A stretch of 64,000 bases of DNA, taken from NCBI GenBank assembly GCA_036346405.1, contig CM070546.1, positions 99,392,826 through 99,456,825 of the forward strand, read 5' to 3'. Source of the DNA: Phyllostachys edulis (lineage: Eukaryota; Streptophyta; Magnoliopsida; Poales; Poaceae). Positions 11,801-23,800 of the stretch are shown piece by piece. Position 1 is the first letter of the stretch. The number at the start of each line of letters is the position of its first letter. Both the position numbers and the translations under genes were made by a program. The notes below the pieces were generated by a model. The model saw nothing but the letters and a program-made list of their open reading frames with translations. It was not told the origin of the DNA and searched no databases.

Positions 11801-14800
11801 TTCAAATTACTTACAGAGTTACAGCTGTAATGATGTGGTCACAACAAATGTGATACCCTATTTAATTAAAAGAAATAGAAAAGGGAGTTTAAAAAAGGGA
11901 AAGAGAGGAGGGTAGATCGGCCAGGCCCAAGCAACATGTGGTCATGTTCTCTCGTCCTAGAGCCGCCATCGCCGAAGTTGTTGATCACCATGGCCATTGT
12001 TTTTAGCCATTGCTGCTTATCAGGATGCCGCATCGGGTGCTATTGCTCTGGCGCCGACCGGCGAGGAGGAAGGAGAAGGAAGCAAGGGAAAAGGAGAAGA
12101 GGAAAGCTAGGGTTTCTTGATCCAACCTCGTTTGTCGTCCGATTTCGAGTGGTAGCGATATGGAAATCCTTGCCATGCTATTAGATTGTGTTTAATCAAA
12201 GATCAGGGTAGATCGATAGCATGAATCGGTAATTCCCAATTTTGGTTAATTGTGCAGCTGAGCCTAGCGAGGGAGTTTTAGGGTATCTACGTCCTGGTTC
12301 ATAGTTTTGCCATGTTAGGAAAGTTGTAGATTATTATCTAAGCTTTCGATAGAGTGCAAGATATCAGTATTTGGATAAGCAGTGTAAAAGTTATGGCTTC
12401 TGGAGCGTTGCTATAACACCCAAAAAATTACCGTTACCGAAGATAAAAATACGGGATTTTTAAAACTTTTTGTGTGTTATCTATTGCTATCTTATTTGCA
12501 TGCCTTTTTGGGAGTTGTTTTAACTACATTTTCTTTTTCTAGCACAGGTGGTGAAAAACTAAAACCCTAAAACCGAAACTTTAAAAGTAAAACTAATAAA
12601 AGTTTCGCATGCGAGTAAATCCTCTTTTCTTTTCCCTCCATTTTTCCTGCCAGCCAAGCCGGCCTAGGCCACTACCCTCGCGGCCCAAGTCTTTCCCTTG
12701 GCCCATTGCTTCCTCTCCCACACAGCCCATAGCACCCCCCTGCTCTCTTCCTCGGTGACACGCGCCTTCGGCCTTGCCGCCACACCGCAAGTGGCACGGT
12801 TGCCACTGGCGCCACAATCGCTGACGTAGTACACGCACAGGAAAGCTGGCACTTCACCGTCGCTCAGCCATGCCGGCGTCGCGTCCCGGTCACAAACATC
12901 CTTCTGATGCACTGCTCCCATGCCGTCGCCACACCGAGCCCTCCGCCGCTGTCTCGTCGCTCCACGCCCGCAACCTGCTCCCTACTCCCCCCCTCTCGCC
13001 TATAAATGGCCGCCCCGAACCTCCATCGCCCTTTCTTGCCATTCCCCTCCCTCCATCCCTCCTCCACCGAGCGCTGACGTGAAGAAGGCGCCAGCGCCAT
13101 TCCTGGCCGCGTCACCATCACCTCCCCGTCGTCTCCGGTGAGCTCCCCACCCCTCCAACTCACGACATCTCCCTCGTAGGTCACCGCCACCGCAAGGAGC
13201 TCCCCGCACCGCCTCGAGTTCTTGTCGTCGGCCCTCCTCCGACCGTCTCCATCATCCCTCACCACTCTGGTGTAGTCCCTGTGCCCCCTAGACGCGAGTG
13301 CGCGCCTACATTTGCCAAGGGCGTTGCCAGAGTGTGATACTCGCCAGAGCCCGAATGCCGCCGTCGCTAGATGTTGTTGCGCCGCCTCTAGGGACCACCC
13401 TAGTCCTCGCCGCCGGCACCAATGGGTCCGCAATCCTTAGGGGAACCCATTTTGGTCCTCCTTGGCTGTGCCCGTGACTCGGCTCGTCAACGACAAGAAT
13501 AGCCGTGAGCTCCTCTACTCCGGTTCCAACGGGAAAGACACCGTAGTACCGTCATTAGGGTTTTATTGATGGCGTTAGGACCAGAGGTTAGTTAAGGATT
13601 AGATTAGTATTATATGTGGGCCCGAGTAGTTAATAAAAATGGTTAGAAAAGAAATTAAGAGATAAGTCTATGACAAGTGGGCCTAAGAAACTAAGTGCAC
13701 AGTGTAGACCACAGTAGGACAGCACAGTGACACTGGATCATGGTCCATGCACTGTTCGCATGGACCATGGTCCATGCACAAGTCCGTGACGGCGGGCCCC
13801 ACCTATCAGAGAGGACTCTCTCTCCCCTATTCTTGTACAGGATTTAAATTGAGGTTTGAACTTCGGAGAGTCCATTCTCACTCATTTTAACTCCAAATCG
13901 AATGATTTTTGTTTCTAAATTTGCCTAAATTCAAAACCTATCCAACCAAACCGAAAGCACCCATTTTGGAGTTCATTTGGTTTTTTTAATGCGACTTGAA
14001 TCTTTTTGGTGCTTATTTGGACTTTGGTTATTTTCGCGTATATAGACACTGAAGCTCCCGAGGAACATCAAGTCGAGCAAGACCAAGACCCGCAAGACCT
14101 AGAACAAGGCGAGTCAACACTTTGATCATGTTGAACCTACTTTTGAAATGCAATTATATTGATTTAAATTATAAAATTGCATTGCTATGATTTATACAAC
14201 TATGTTGATCTAGCTCATAGTTAATACCTTAATGATACTTGAATATAACCTTTCCATCCTTGAACTTGGACACTATCTTTTGTTACCCTAGAACTAATGG
14301 TATGCATACTAGTTGATAAGTTTGTATCTAAGTGTCATGCTTAGTTTTGCTTAGATACATTGTCATGTGGGTAATGATTTGCCCCAATATTATTCAAAAC
14401 ATGAAAACTGCATTTGGACAGTCGAGGTTGGAGCTTGGTTGGTATGTAGAACTAGAAAAATATTTTAAAACAAAAGGAAAACCAAAAATAGATTTCGACT
14501 TGGGCGGCTGGAAAGCATGGCGGGTGTTGATAAGAGCAAGACAGAGTGGGTATGAGGAAGTACCGCCCAAGTCAATAAAGGACCGGGTTCTTGTAATGAT
14601 CTCTCGTGTAAAAACAGTGCAACCACAAGTCTATAATGGGTATGACCTGGATAACTAATTTGTTCGCCTCATTGCAACCTCGCCATTGGTGAGTGTATAG
14701 GTGGGCATGGGTAGGAGCCACTGAACTACACGACGCAAATGGAGGCCTCCTAGGCGCACGACTCAATGCGGTGATGCCTAACGGTGTGGGATTGCGATGG

Positions 14801-17800
14801 GGTGGAGCATTGTAAAGGCCTTGTGATAATCAACTTAGTCAAACACCTATGTAAGCGTGTCAGGGACATTATAAGTTGACTCTCTTGTGGGTAAAGTGTA
14901 CGAACTCTACAGAGTAAGAAAACTATATGGATAGCCGTGCCTACGGTCAAGGGCAGTGCCGAGAACTTGCTTGAATTAGATATCACTTTTATAAAACAAT
15001 TTGTGGTGGAATGACAAGGTGGGTTGAAGTCCAGAGATTTGAGATGGCCTGGTCGAGGACCAGTGAGAAGTACAGGATGTGACCCGAGAGAGAATATGAG
15101 CATTGGGTGGTGGAGCCACTCAATGGTATAGGAGGTTGGAACCTCCACTAGTATTTTACAACACAACTCAATTTGATAAAACTTGTGTTAGTTGAAATTG
15201 CTAGGTCTTAGGACTTGCTTACTAAATATACTAATTCAAACTTAGCTTTGTGCAAACAAAAAGAACCATGAACCTTCCTTTGATTGGCCTTGTATTTATA
15301 ATAATTGCATTCTGTGTTTTGGCTCGCGAGTACGGTTGTGTATTCATGCTCGCTCATACATAATATTCAGAACCGTTGGATCAAGACCCTTATGCCTACT
15401 TCATGGCATCAAGGCCGGATGCTAAAGACAATGGAGGAGCTTAGGCCGAGACCTCTAGTCGCTTGCCTGTAGGTAGAGTGAATGGATCCACCCCTTTTTC
15501 TTTTGCTTCCGCCAGATCCCCACTATTCAGATAAAGTCTTGTAATCAGATACTACTTGGCCCTTTTTGTAAGACAGTTGGCTGTACGGCCCGTCTATGTA
15601 ATAAAGTATGCTATTGTAATATGAATGTGATGCATGTGAATGGACCAACGATGTATCTGTGTGTGCTATTTACTGATCCAAGGAATAACACAAGTTTACA
15701 TAGTGGATCTCAAGTTACAAATTTGGGGTCTGACAGACTTGGTATCAGAGCCGTCCGAGGGAGAGCAATAGGGTAGAGGTAGCTAAGTTATGCAGTAGAG
15801 CTAGCTAGGATAGTATTATGAGGATAGCTAGCATCTGCCCTTTTGTTGTACAGAGTGCTAGGAGTAGACGTAGTTTGGTGTATGCTTTGGTTTTTAAATG
15901 TTTGGCAGTTGTTCTGGAATTGCTTTTGGTTTAAATGCGCTTTAATGGTTTCCACGAGTTTGGCTTTGGTTATGCTACTTTATGTCCTTTTATGTTTTTG
16001 GGTGTGATATTTTAGTCTTATTCGCCTTAAGTAAGTTTTTTAATCCACTGGTTTGCTCTAAATAACTGTTGCTCAACAGATGCCTCCAAGAAGAGCCACC
16101 GGGGGAAAAGGTCGTGGGCGTGGCCCAATACTGCCTCCATCACCTGAGCACCCCACACTAGCACAAGTGATGGCTCAACAAACACAGCTGTTGGAAGCAA
16201 TAGCAGTCAGTCAAGGATTGAAACTTGGGGAGTTTATGCGTACCAAGCCCTCGGTTTTCTCTAGCACCAGTGAGCCACTAGAAGCCGAGGATTGGCTTCG
16301 CGCTGTCGAGAAGAAGCTGACTTTGGCTCGATGTCGAGAGGAGGACAAGGTGATGTTCGCAACACATCAGTTTGCAGGGCCAGCCGCCGACTGGTGGGAC
16401 AATTACTTGGCAGCCAAAGCCAACAGGGAGCCTGAATTGGTAGATGTTGAAGAAAATGAAGCAGAAGGAGTATCATCTGAGGAGGTAGTTGAAGTACATG
16501 CTGCAGTGGAAGTAACTGCCCCAGAAATTGGGTGGACGGAGTTCAGCGAAGCATTCCGAAGAAACTACATACCCTCTAGCGTCATGCGCATGAAGAGAAA
16601 TGAGTTCCGGGCCTTGAATCAGGGCAACTCTATAGTGAGTGAGTACTTGACGCGGTTCACCCAGCTGGCTTGCTATGCGCAGAGTGACATAGCTGATGAG
16701 GGGGATAAGATTGATCGTTTCATGGAAGGGTTGCACGATGGGCTGCGAGTGCTGTTGATTGTTTAGGACTTCTACAACTTCCAGCATTTGGTCAACCAAA
16801 CACTGCTCCTTGAAAATGAGCGCAAGACCTTTGAGGCCAACTATAAGCAGAAGATGGGGGACCCAAGGGGCCAATTCCTAGCTATCAACCATTCTATATT
16901 GCCCTCGTCAGCGGGGTAACACGTCACCATGGCCGCTTCTGCCTCGCTTAGCAAGCCTACCAGATGGTCTTGTCTACTCCGCCCCAACCCACCGAGCCAG
17001 GCTCAGAGGACCAACAACCTACCCGCTGGCAGCAGGTGCTGCAACTGTGTTGATCCGGGACACTGCCCGCTTTTGTCCGCAAAAGCCAGTCACTCCCGTC
17101 CTGTTCGACATCGGTGGTACCCAAAGACGAGGGTCGCCCACCTCGGATTCAAGAAACGTGGAAGACCACGGCCGGCAACACCGTGACAACGCTGCTCTGT
17201 GGGCGAGGCCAGGTGAACCATATCACCGCAGAAGAGGCCCAGGAAGCGCCAGAAGTACATATGGTACGTTCTCAATTAATTCCTTGCTAGTATGTGTTTG
17301 TTTATTCTGGAGCGTCCCATTCTTTCATTTCCAGCAAGTTTGTGGATCGTTGGCAGTTACCAACTTTCTCAAAAAACCTTTAGAGCTCAGTTCACTAGGG
17401 GGATATTGCAAGCCACATTAGTAAGCCCTGAGGTGGAAATCCAGCTAGGAGTAGTATTTATGGCAGACTTAATGGTGTTACGAGCGTAGACCCTAGACAT
17501 CATCCTAGGGATGGATCGGCTAGCCAAATAACAAGGGATAATAGACTGCGCCAATAGAACAGTAGTCCTCACCAACGGTCCGGGGATAGTGGTTGAAATC
17601 AAGATGAACAGACCCTTCCAATGGAAGAGGGCAATTTGCTATGCCATGGGCGTTCCTCTGGAGTGGTCCAAGAGTATCCTGACGTCTTCCCAGAAGAACT
17701 GCCAGGGGGACCACCAGATCGCGATGTAGTGTTCATCATAGAGTTGATGCCTGGGACAACGCCCATATCCAAGAGACCTTATAGGATGTCAGTTAATGAA

Positions 17801-20800
17801 CTTAAAGAGCTGAAAAAGCAAATCCGAGAGTTGCAAGAGAAGGGGTTCATTAGACCCAGCTCCTCGCCATGGGGATCTCCTGTACTATTCGTGAACTAGA
17901 AGGACAACAGTATGTGGATGTGTGTAGATTATCGGTCCCTGAACGAAGTAACCATAAAAAATAAATACCCTTTGCTCAGAATTGACGACTTGTTCGATCA
18001 GCTCGAGGCAGCGACGAAGTTCTCTAATATAGATCTGCGTTCAGGATATCATCAGTTGAAAATCAGACCTAAAGATGTGCCCAAAACAACCTTCTCTACT
18101 AGATACGGCCTCTATGAGTTCACGGTGATGTCGTTTGGACTAACTAATACACCGGCCTAATTCATAAATTTGATGAACAAGGTATTTATGGAGTGCCTGG
18201 ACATATTCGTAGCGGTATTCATCGATGATACTCTTGTCTATTCCAAAGACGCCGAAGAGCACACTCAACATCTGAGGATGGTGCTGGAAAAACTTAGGGA
18301 ACACCAGCTATATGCCAAATACAGCAAGTGCGAATTCTGGCTGTCAGATGTTAGTTTCCTGGGTCATGTGATATCCGCCAGTGGGGTAGCAGTTGACCCA
18401 GTGAAAGTTGAAGTTGTCTTAGATTGACAACCACCTATTACAGTCACTGAAGTTCGGAGTTTCCTTGGACTGTCGCTACCGGTGCTCTTCTTTGTTGTTG
18501 TTGTTCTTTGAGGAGGAGCAAGGAGAAGCCATGGCCAGGACGAAGAAGGAAGCCAGGGAAGAAGAAAGAGAAGGAGAAAAGGAAAGTTAGGGTTTCGTGA
18601 TCCAATCCTGTTCGTCGTCCGATTTCGAGGGTAACGATACGAAAATCCTTGCCATGTTATTAGATTGAATTTTAATCAAAGATCATGGTAGATCGATAGC
18701 CTGAATCGGTAATTTGGTGATGTTTTGGTTCGGTTAATTGTGCTATTGAGCCTTGCTAGGGATTTTTGGGGTATCTACATCCTGTTTCATAGCTTTGCTA
18801 TGTTAGAGAAGTTGTAGATTATTGTCTAAGCTTTCCATAGAGTGTAAGATCTCTGTATTTGGATAAGCGGTGTAAAAGTTTATGGCTTTTGGAGCACTGA
18901 TGTCCAGAATTCCATTGCCGTTAACAACAATCGTGTAGATTGCTTTATTTCATACAGTAGATGGTCGAATTGAATTATGGTCATAACTAAAGATACAAAT
19001 CTCGGAATCGAAGAAAAACTCGCCGACAAATGTAGAATTCAGAATCGCCAAGAACCTAAAAACCGCAAAAAAGGGTCAAAATTCGAATATGAAAAATTGA
19101 ATTGGGGATGTTTTAAACTCGGTTACCGCCCAAAAACCGGAAAAATCTCTTCAAAAACGGAAAAACCACTATCAAAACTAGAAAAAACAGAGAAAACCGG
19201 TTATGGGTAATTAGCAATTGGAATAATGCAAATATTAATTAGAAAGTGTTTAATGAAGTAACAATCCTTATACATAAGGAGTCCAAGTTCAAGCCTCCAA
19301 GGTGCTTTCCAGGATTCCCTACTGCTCATGCTGCCTAAGGTCCTTCCCAAGATTCCAACTAGCATGTACTAGCTAGGCTAAATTGTCTAAAAAATGTTGG
19401 GACTTGGGAGTACAATAATTTAAGCATATTTAGCTCATACAATAGGTAATATAGCACAAAAGGGTCTAAACTAACCTAGGAAGTGCATTATGCAGTCATA
19501 AATTTAAATTTAAATTTGAAAAAATTCGGGCGGTTTTTTCCCTCCTGGTTCCCGCCGGTTTTTCCGGTAACCGCCGTTTTTTCCCCTGGTCATAACTAGG
19601 AATAGTTAGATATTTTTTCATAGTTTTCAGAAGTGGTAGAGTTTGTTATTTTTCATGTGGTAGAAAATAGATATAAATTGTTAAGAATCTTGTTCAGTAT
19701 TGTTCCAGATTGACCTCCGGGTTAACTCTTTTACACCAAGCGAGGACAAAAGTGCAAGTCGGGTGCTATGTGTGCGCGGTCCATTCTACGGTGGGCTAGG
19801 CATTTAGCGGATTTTGGGTCACGGTGTTACAACAAACTCATGAAACACTTATTTTGTGACAGTAGTTGCCAACTAATCATCGCTACAATTGAGCACCAGT
19901 TTTCAATGTTTTTTTTTTAGATGTTGTTTTTGCTATGACAACCATATGCTGATTGGAATTTAGTGTATTAAGTCTAAGTGCATCAGCCATTAATTGTTTT
20001 GAGACAGTGTTATTCTTGGTGTCCATTTTGTTTGGACTCAGTCCTGAAATGTTCATTGGAAATCATCATGTTACATGCAATATGTTGAGCATATGATGCA
20101 ACTTTAATATGTTCTTTTAACTGCATGGACTGCTTTGCTTTGCAATGTTAATTATATCATATTCTTATTTAGTTTATTTGATGCAGAGGAAATGCAAGTT
20201 AATAATGAGGCGCCTCCAGGGCTCCTCAAGTCGAATATTTCTCAGTATAATAACTTTCAAGAGCAGAGAGGTGGCATTGAAGGGTTTCTTGAGAATAATG
20301 AAAAAAATAATGAAAATAACGATAGTATCGCAGTAGAAAAAGTCTGGGAGGCATCTCTTCCAAATCAAGGCTTTAGCAGACCCATCTACCGACAAGAATT
20401 TTATGCTTGGCCATATATTTATTCTGATTACCAAATGCTGCGGCAGCCACAACCTTATGGCTTTGACAACCAATTTTATCCGATAAATAGGGACCACACT
20501 TTTCCCATTGAGAACAGAGGACAGTATCTTCCATTCAAGATGCTCCCTCAAGGTTACCCTCAAGATGCACAACTTCAGGAATTTCAATATTTTGTGGTTA
20601 TTGACTTTGAAGCTACCTGTGACAAGGAGAACAATCCACATCCACAAGAGATCATTGAATTTCCATCTGTCTTGGTTAACAGTGCAACTGGACAACTGGA
20701 AGCTTCCTTCCAAACATATGTTCGGCCGACATGTCATCTACTTTTGACTGACTTTTGCAAGGAGCTTACTGGTATACAACAGATTCAGGTCGGTGCATAT

Positions 20801-23800
20801 TCTAGCTTTTGAATGTTGATAGATTTGAATCATTTGATAACTATGGTCATTGATTCAAAATAGGCTTCTACATGATTGCTTGATCTAATAGCATGCCTCT
20901 GAGTGATAATTTATGTACTGTGAGTATATATATGGCAAGGAGTCAAGGATTTTTGATGCTAGTGTCAATTATGCGAACACACAAAAACTAGCTTGGTTTG
21001 TACATTTTGTAAGAATTTTTAAGTTCCATTTTCAGATATATATCCAATTGGTCTCCTGTAGCCAGATTCCATAAGGCAATTATATTTGTATTTTAGATGC
21101 TGAATAGGACAAAGACCTGTTTACAATCTATTGGCTCAAGTCCCTTCAAAGTTAGCTGTACCTCTGTCAGTATCTAGTTCCATGCGCACGTTTGCTAGAT
21201 CTCACAGCTAGCTTTGTCGTATCAGTTTGATATGAAACTTTTAGTTTCTGTAGCTAATTTGTGAAAGCTTCACTAAACCACCTTTCTCCAATTATTTATT
21301 ATTCCCTTGGTTAGTACTAAATTGCCCTGGAGGATTTTGCAATAAGTTCTAAAATGACCAAATGACCTCACTTTTATAATTGAATAACTTTAATAATGGA
21401 CCAATTTAGGTTCAGCTTTTGGCAAAGCACACTTGCAAACATGAGAATGAAATCACTACTGCACATTGTTAGTCGCTGGATTCTTGCACTTAGTGATAGC
21501 AAGATCCTTACTCTCATCGGAGGATGACACTTGAGACGGGGCAATTTTCTTTGTTTATTTCTCACACAATGCCATGCCAACCCGAGGGTTGGGGATACAA
21601 ATTTATAGGTCGCTAACCACCAAGCATATGCTAAGATGCTAGTCTAAGATGCTAGTCAAAAGTCGCTAAGATGTCATTCCCTAGATGCTAGTCAAAAGTC
21701 GCTAAGATGCTAGTCTAAGATGTCTGTCCTAGATGCTAGTCAAAAGTCGCTAAGATGCTAGTCTAAAGTCGCTAAGATGCTAGTCAAAAGTCGACACAAA
21801 AGAGACTTATCCATCACTCTCCCCTAAGTCTTGTGTGTCTCCTTGTGAGAATCTGAGCCATCCCGATCCTCGGCGCCAAGCTCTCGAACTTGATCCGCCA
21901 AGAGACTTGGTCGAGGCTCATGAAATGGGTCTTGGGTGTTGATGTAGTTGGTCTTGACGCCCTTCATCCAGCACCGATGAAGTGAAACCTCACTCGGATG
22001 TGCTTGTCGCTCATGGAAGATGTGGTTCTTCGCCAAGGCCAAGGCGGACTTGTTTATCCACCCCGAGCTCCATCGCCTCTGCGTCTCGCCAGGAGATCGC
22101 CATGTACCGTGCCGACCACAGAGCTCGAGTAGAAGCGGTAGTGGGTCGCAATGTACTCGCTTCGCAGCCTAGACAAAGCCACTACCGCCGCTTGACCGAT
22201 CGCCACCGACGGACACTTGCCGAGGAAGTACAAGACTACCGGTGCTCTTGCTCGTGTCGATGTCGCCGGCGTGGTCGCTTGTCATGCATTCGAGAAGCGC
22301 CGGGCACCTTGGGTAGTGCAAGCCGAAGTCGGAGGTGCCCGCGACGTGGCGGAGGATCCTTTTCACGGCTGATGGTGCTCCGTCCGTCGATTGCCGCATG
22401 AACCGGCCGACGAGCCGACGGCGAACGCTAAGTCCGGCCGCGATGGACAAGGTAGCGAAATTCGCCATTAATGCGCCGCAGATCGGTCAAGGCCCACCTC
22501 CGCCGCCAGATTTCACGACTTAGCTTCACCTCTCCTCCATAGGAGCGCTGGCCGGTGGGTTGCGCGGTGAGGCCGCCACCCACGATGCGCCATGAGGGGC
22601 CCTGGCGAAGAGATGCCGAGTCGTCTCGCGGACCTCGATCCCGAGGTAGAAAGAGAGGGCCCGAGGTCGCTTATCCGAAGGTGGCCTTCATCTCCGCCTT
22701 TGAACGCCGATCTCCTTCTCCTGGTACCGGTGATCACAAGGTCGCCGACGAGACACCTACCGGCCAGGCATTGCCTCCTTGCCCGCCGCAGAGACCATGA
22801 CCTCGTGGCCTTCCTCGCCGAATCCCATTTGCTTGAGGCCGAGTCCACCATGCGTTCTAAGCTCGCGGTGCTCGCCGCAAGCCGTAGAGGGTTTTTGCGC
22901 AGCGAGGACCTTGCTTTTGTCGGGATGATGAATCCGGCGGTGGCGTGACGAGACCTCCTCCTTCAAGTCGCCGAGAGAAAGCAGACTTGACGTCCATGTG
23001 ATGGACGCGCTGACCCTCCCGCCGCGAGGCGAGAGGAGACGACGGACTCCATCCGGCAACAGCGCCAAGGCATCGCTGAAGTCGACTCCTCCTGCCGGAC
23101 GGCTCGTGCCACGAGACGCGCTTTGTGCTTGATCACCTCTCCGGCCTCGCTTTTCTTGAGCTTGAAGACCCACTTGAGAGAGATGGCGTGCGGCCGTACC
23201 GAAGATCGGCTAGCTCCCACGCCTTGTTTCGCCGACGCGCCCATCTCTCTCGATCGCGCAAGACGCCATGCCGCGTTCTCTCCGCTGGCGAACGAGGCTC
23301 GCCGTCCGCCTGTGGCGAGGCGCAGCTCGCCGAGGTCGCTGCGCCGCTTCGAGGACATTTGCGCCACCGGGAGGTCGCCCATGGTACGCAGAAGGCAGAG
23401 GCTCGCCGCCGTGGTAGCGCCGATCGCGATCTCGCTGCGATAGACGGAGCGGCGAACTCCACCGTGGCCGCTTGTCGTGGCCGGTTACCGCGTCTTGAAG
23501 CTTGAAGGAGTAGGCCGCGTGGGAGAACGAGGCGTGGCGGCGGGCTGGCGGGGACTCGCCGAGCTCGCGGGCTTGCCGGAGTGGCGCGGCGGTGCGGCGA
23601 CTCACGGAGGCGCGGCGAACGGGCGGTGGGGTAGGCGAGCTCGGTGAAGACGAAGCCGCTAGCTCTTCGCCTCGGCGGACGTAGTCGACAACGAATCGCT
23701 GGTCGCCGAGTCGAGCCGCCATCCACCATCTTGTCCCACGCCCACCTCTTTTCGCCGAACACGACGCCACGCGTGATGCGACGCGCCGCGGTCGAGGATC

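Larger units (their letters stand above)
11849..19831 (+). mobile_element. Outer Gypsy-type element, internally deleted, with nested Gypsy (intron 1)
   Basis: The left end TGTGATACCC (11849) and right end GTGTTACA (19831) are flanked by a perfect 5-bp duplication ACAAA (11844-11848 and 19832-19836). Two related LTR segments, 11849-12408 and 18490-19831, flank a different Gypsy element. The best reading is a full element whose 5' LTR was invaded at 12408, followed by a deletion that removed the nested element's 3' part, the outer interior and the first ~190 bp of the outer 3' LTR. The termini and TSD are direct; the history is inference. Confidence 0.75.

Noticed and set aside
12864..13433. 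189-codon minus-strand frame
   Set aside because: Arg/Gly-rich antisense of the GC-rich LTR leader region at 12409-15735.
15740..15752. tRNA-like sequence
   Set aside because: It is only the complement of a tRNA 3' end, a retrotransposon primer site; no tRNA gene fold is present.
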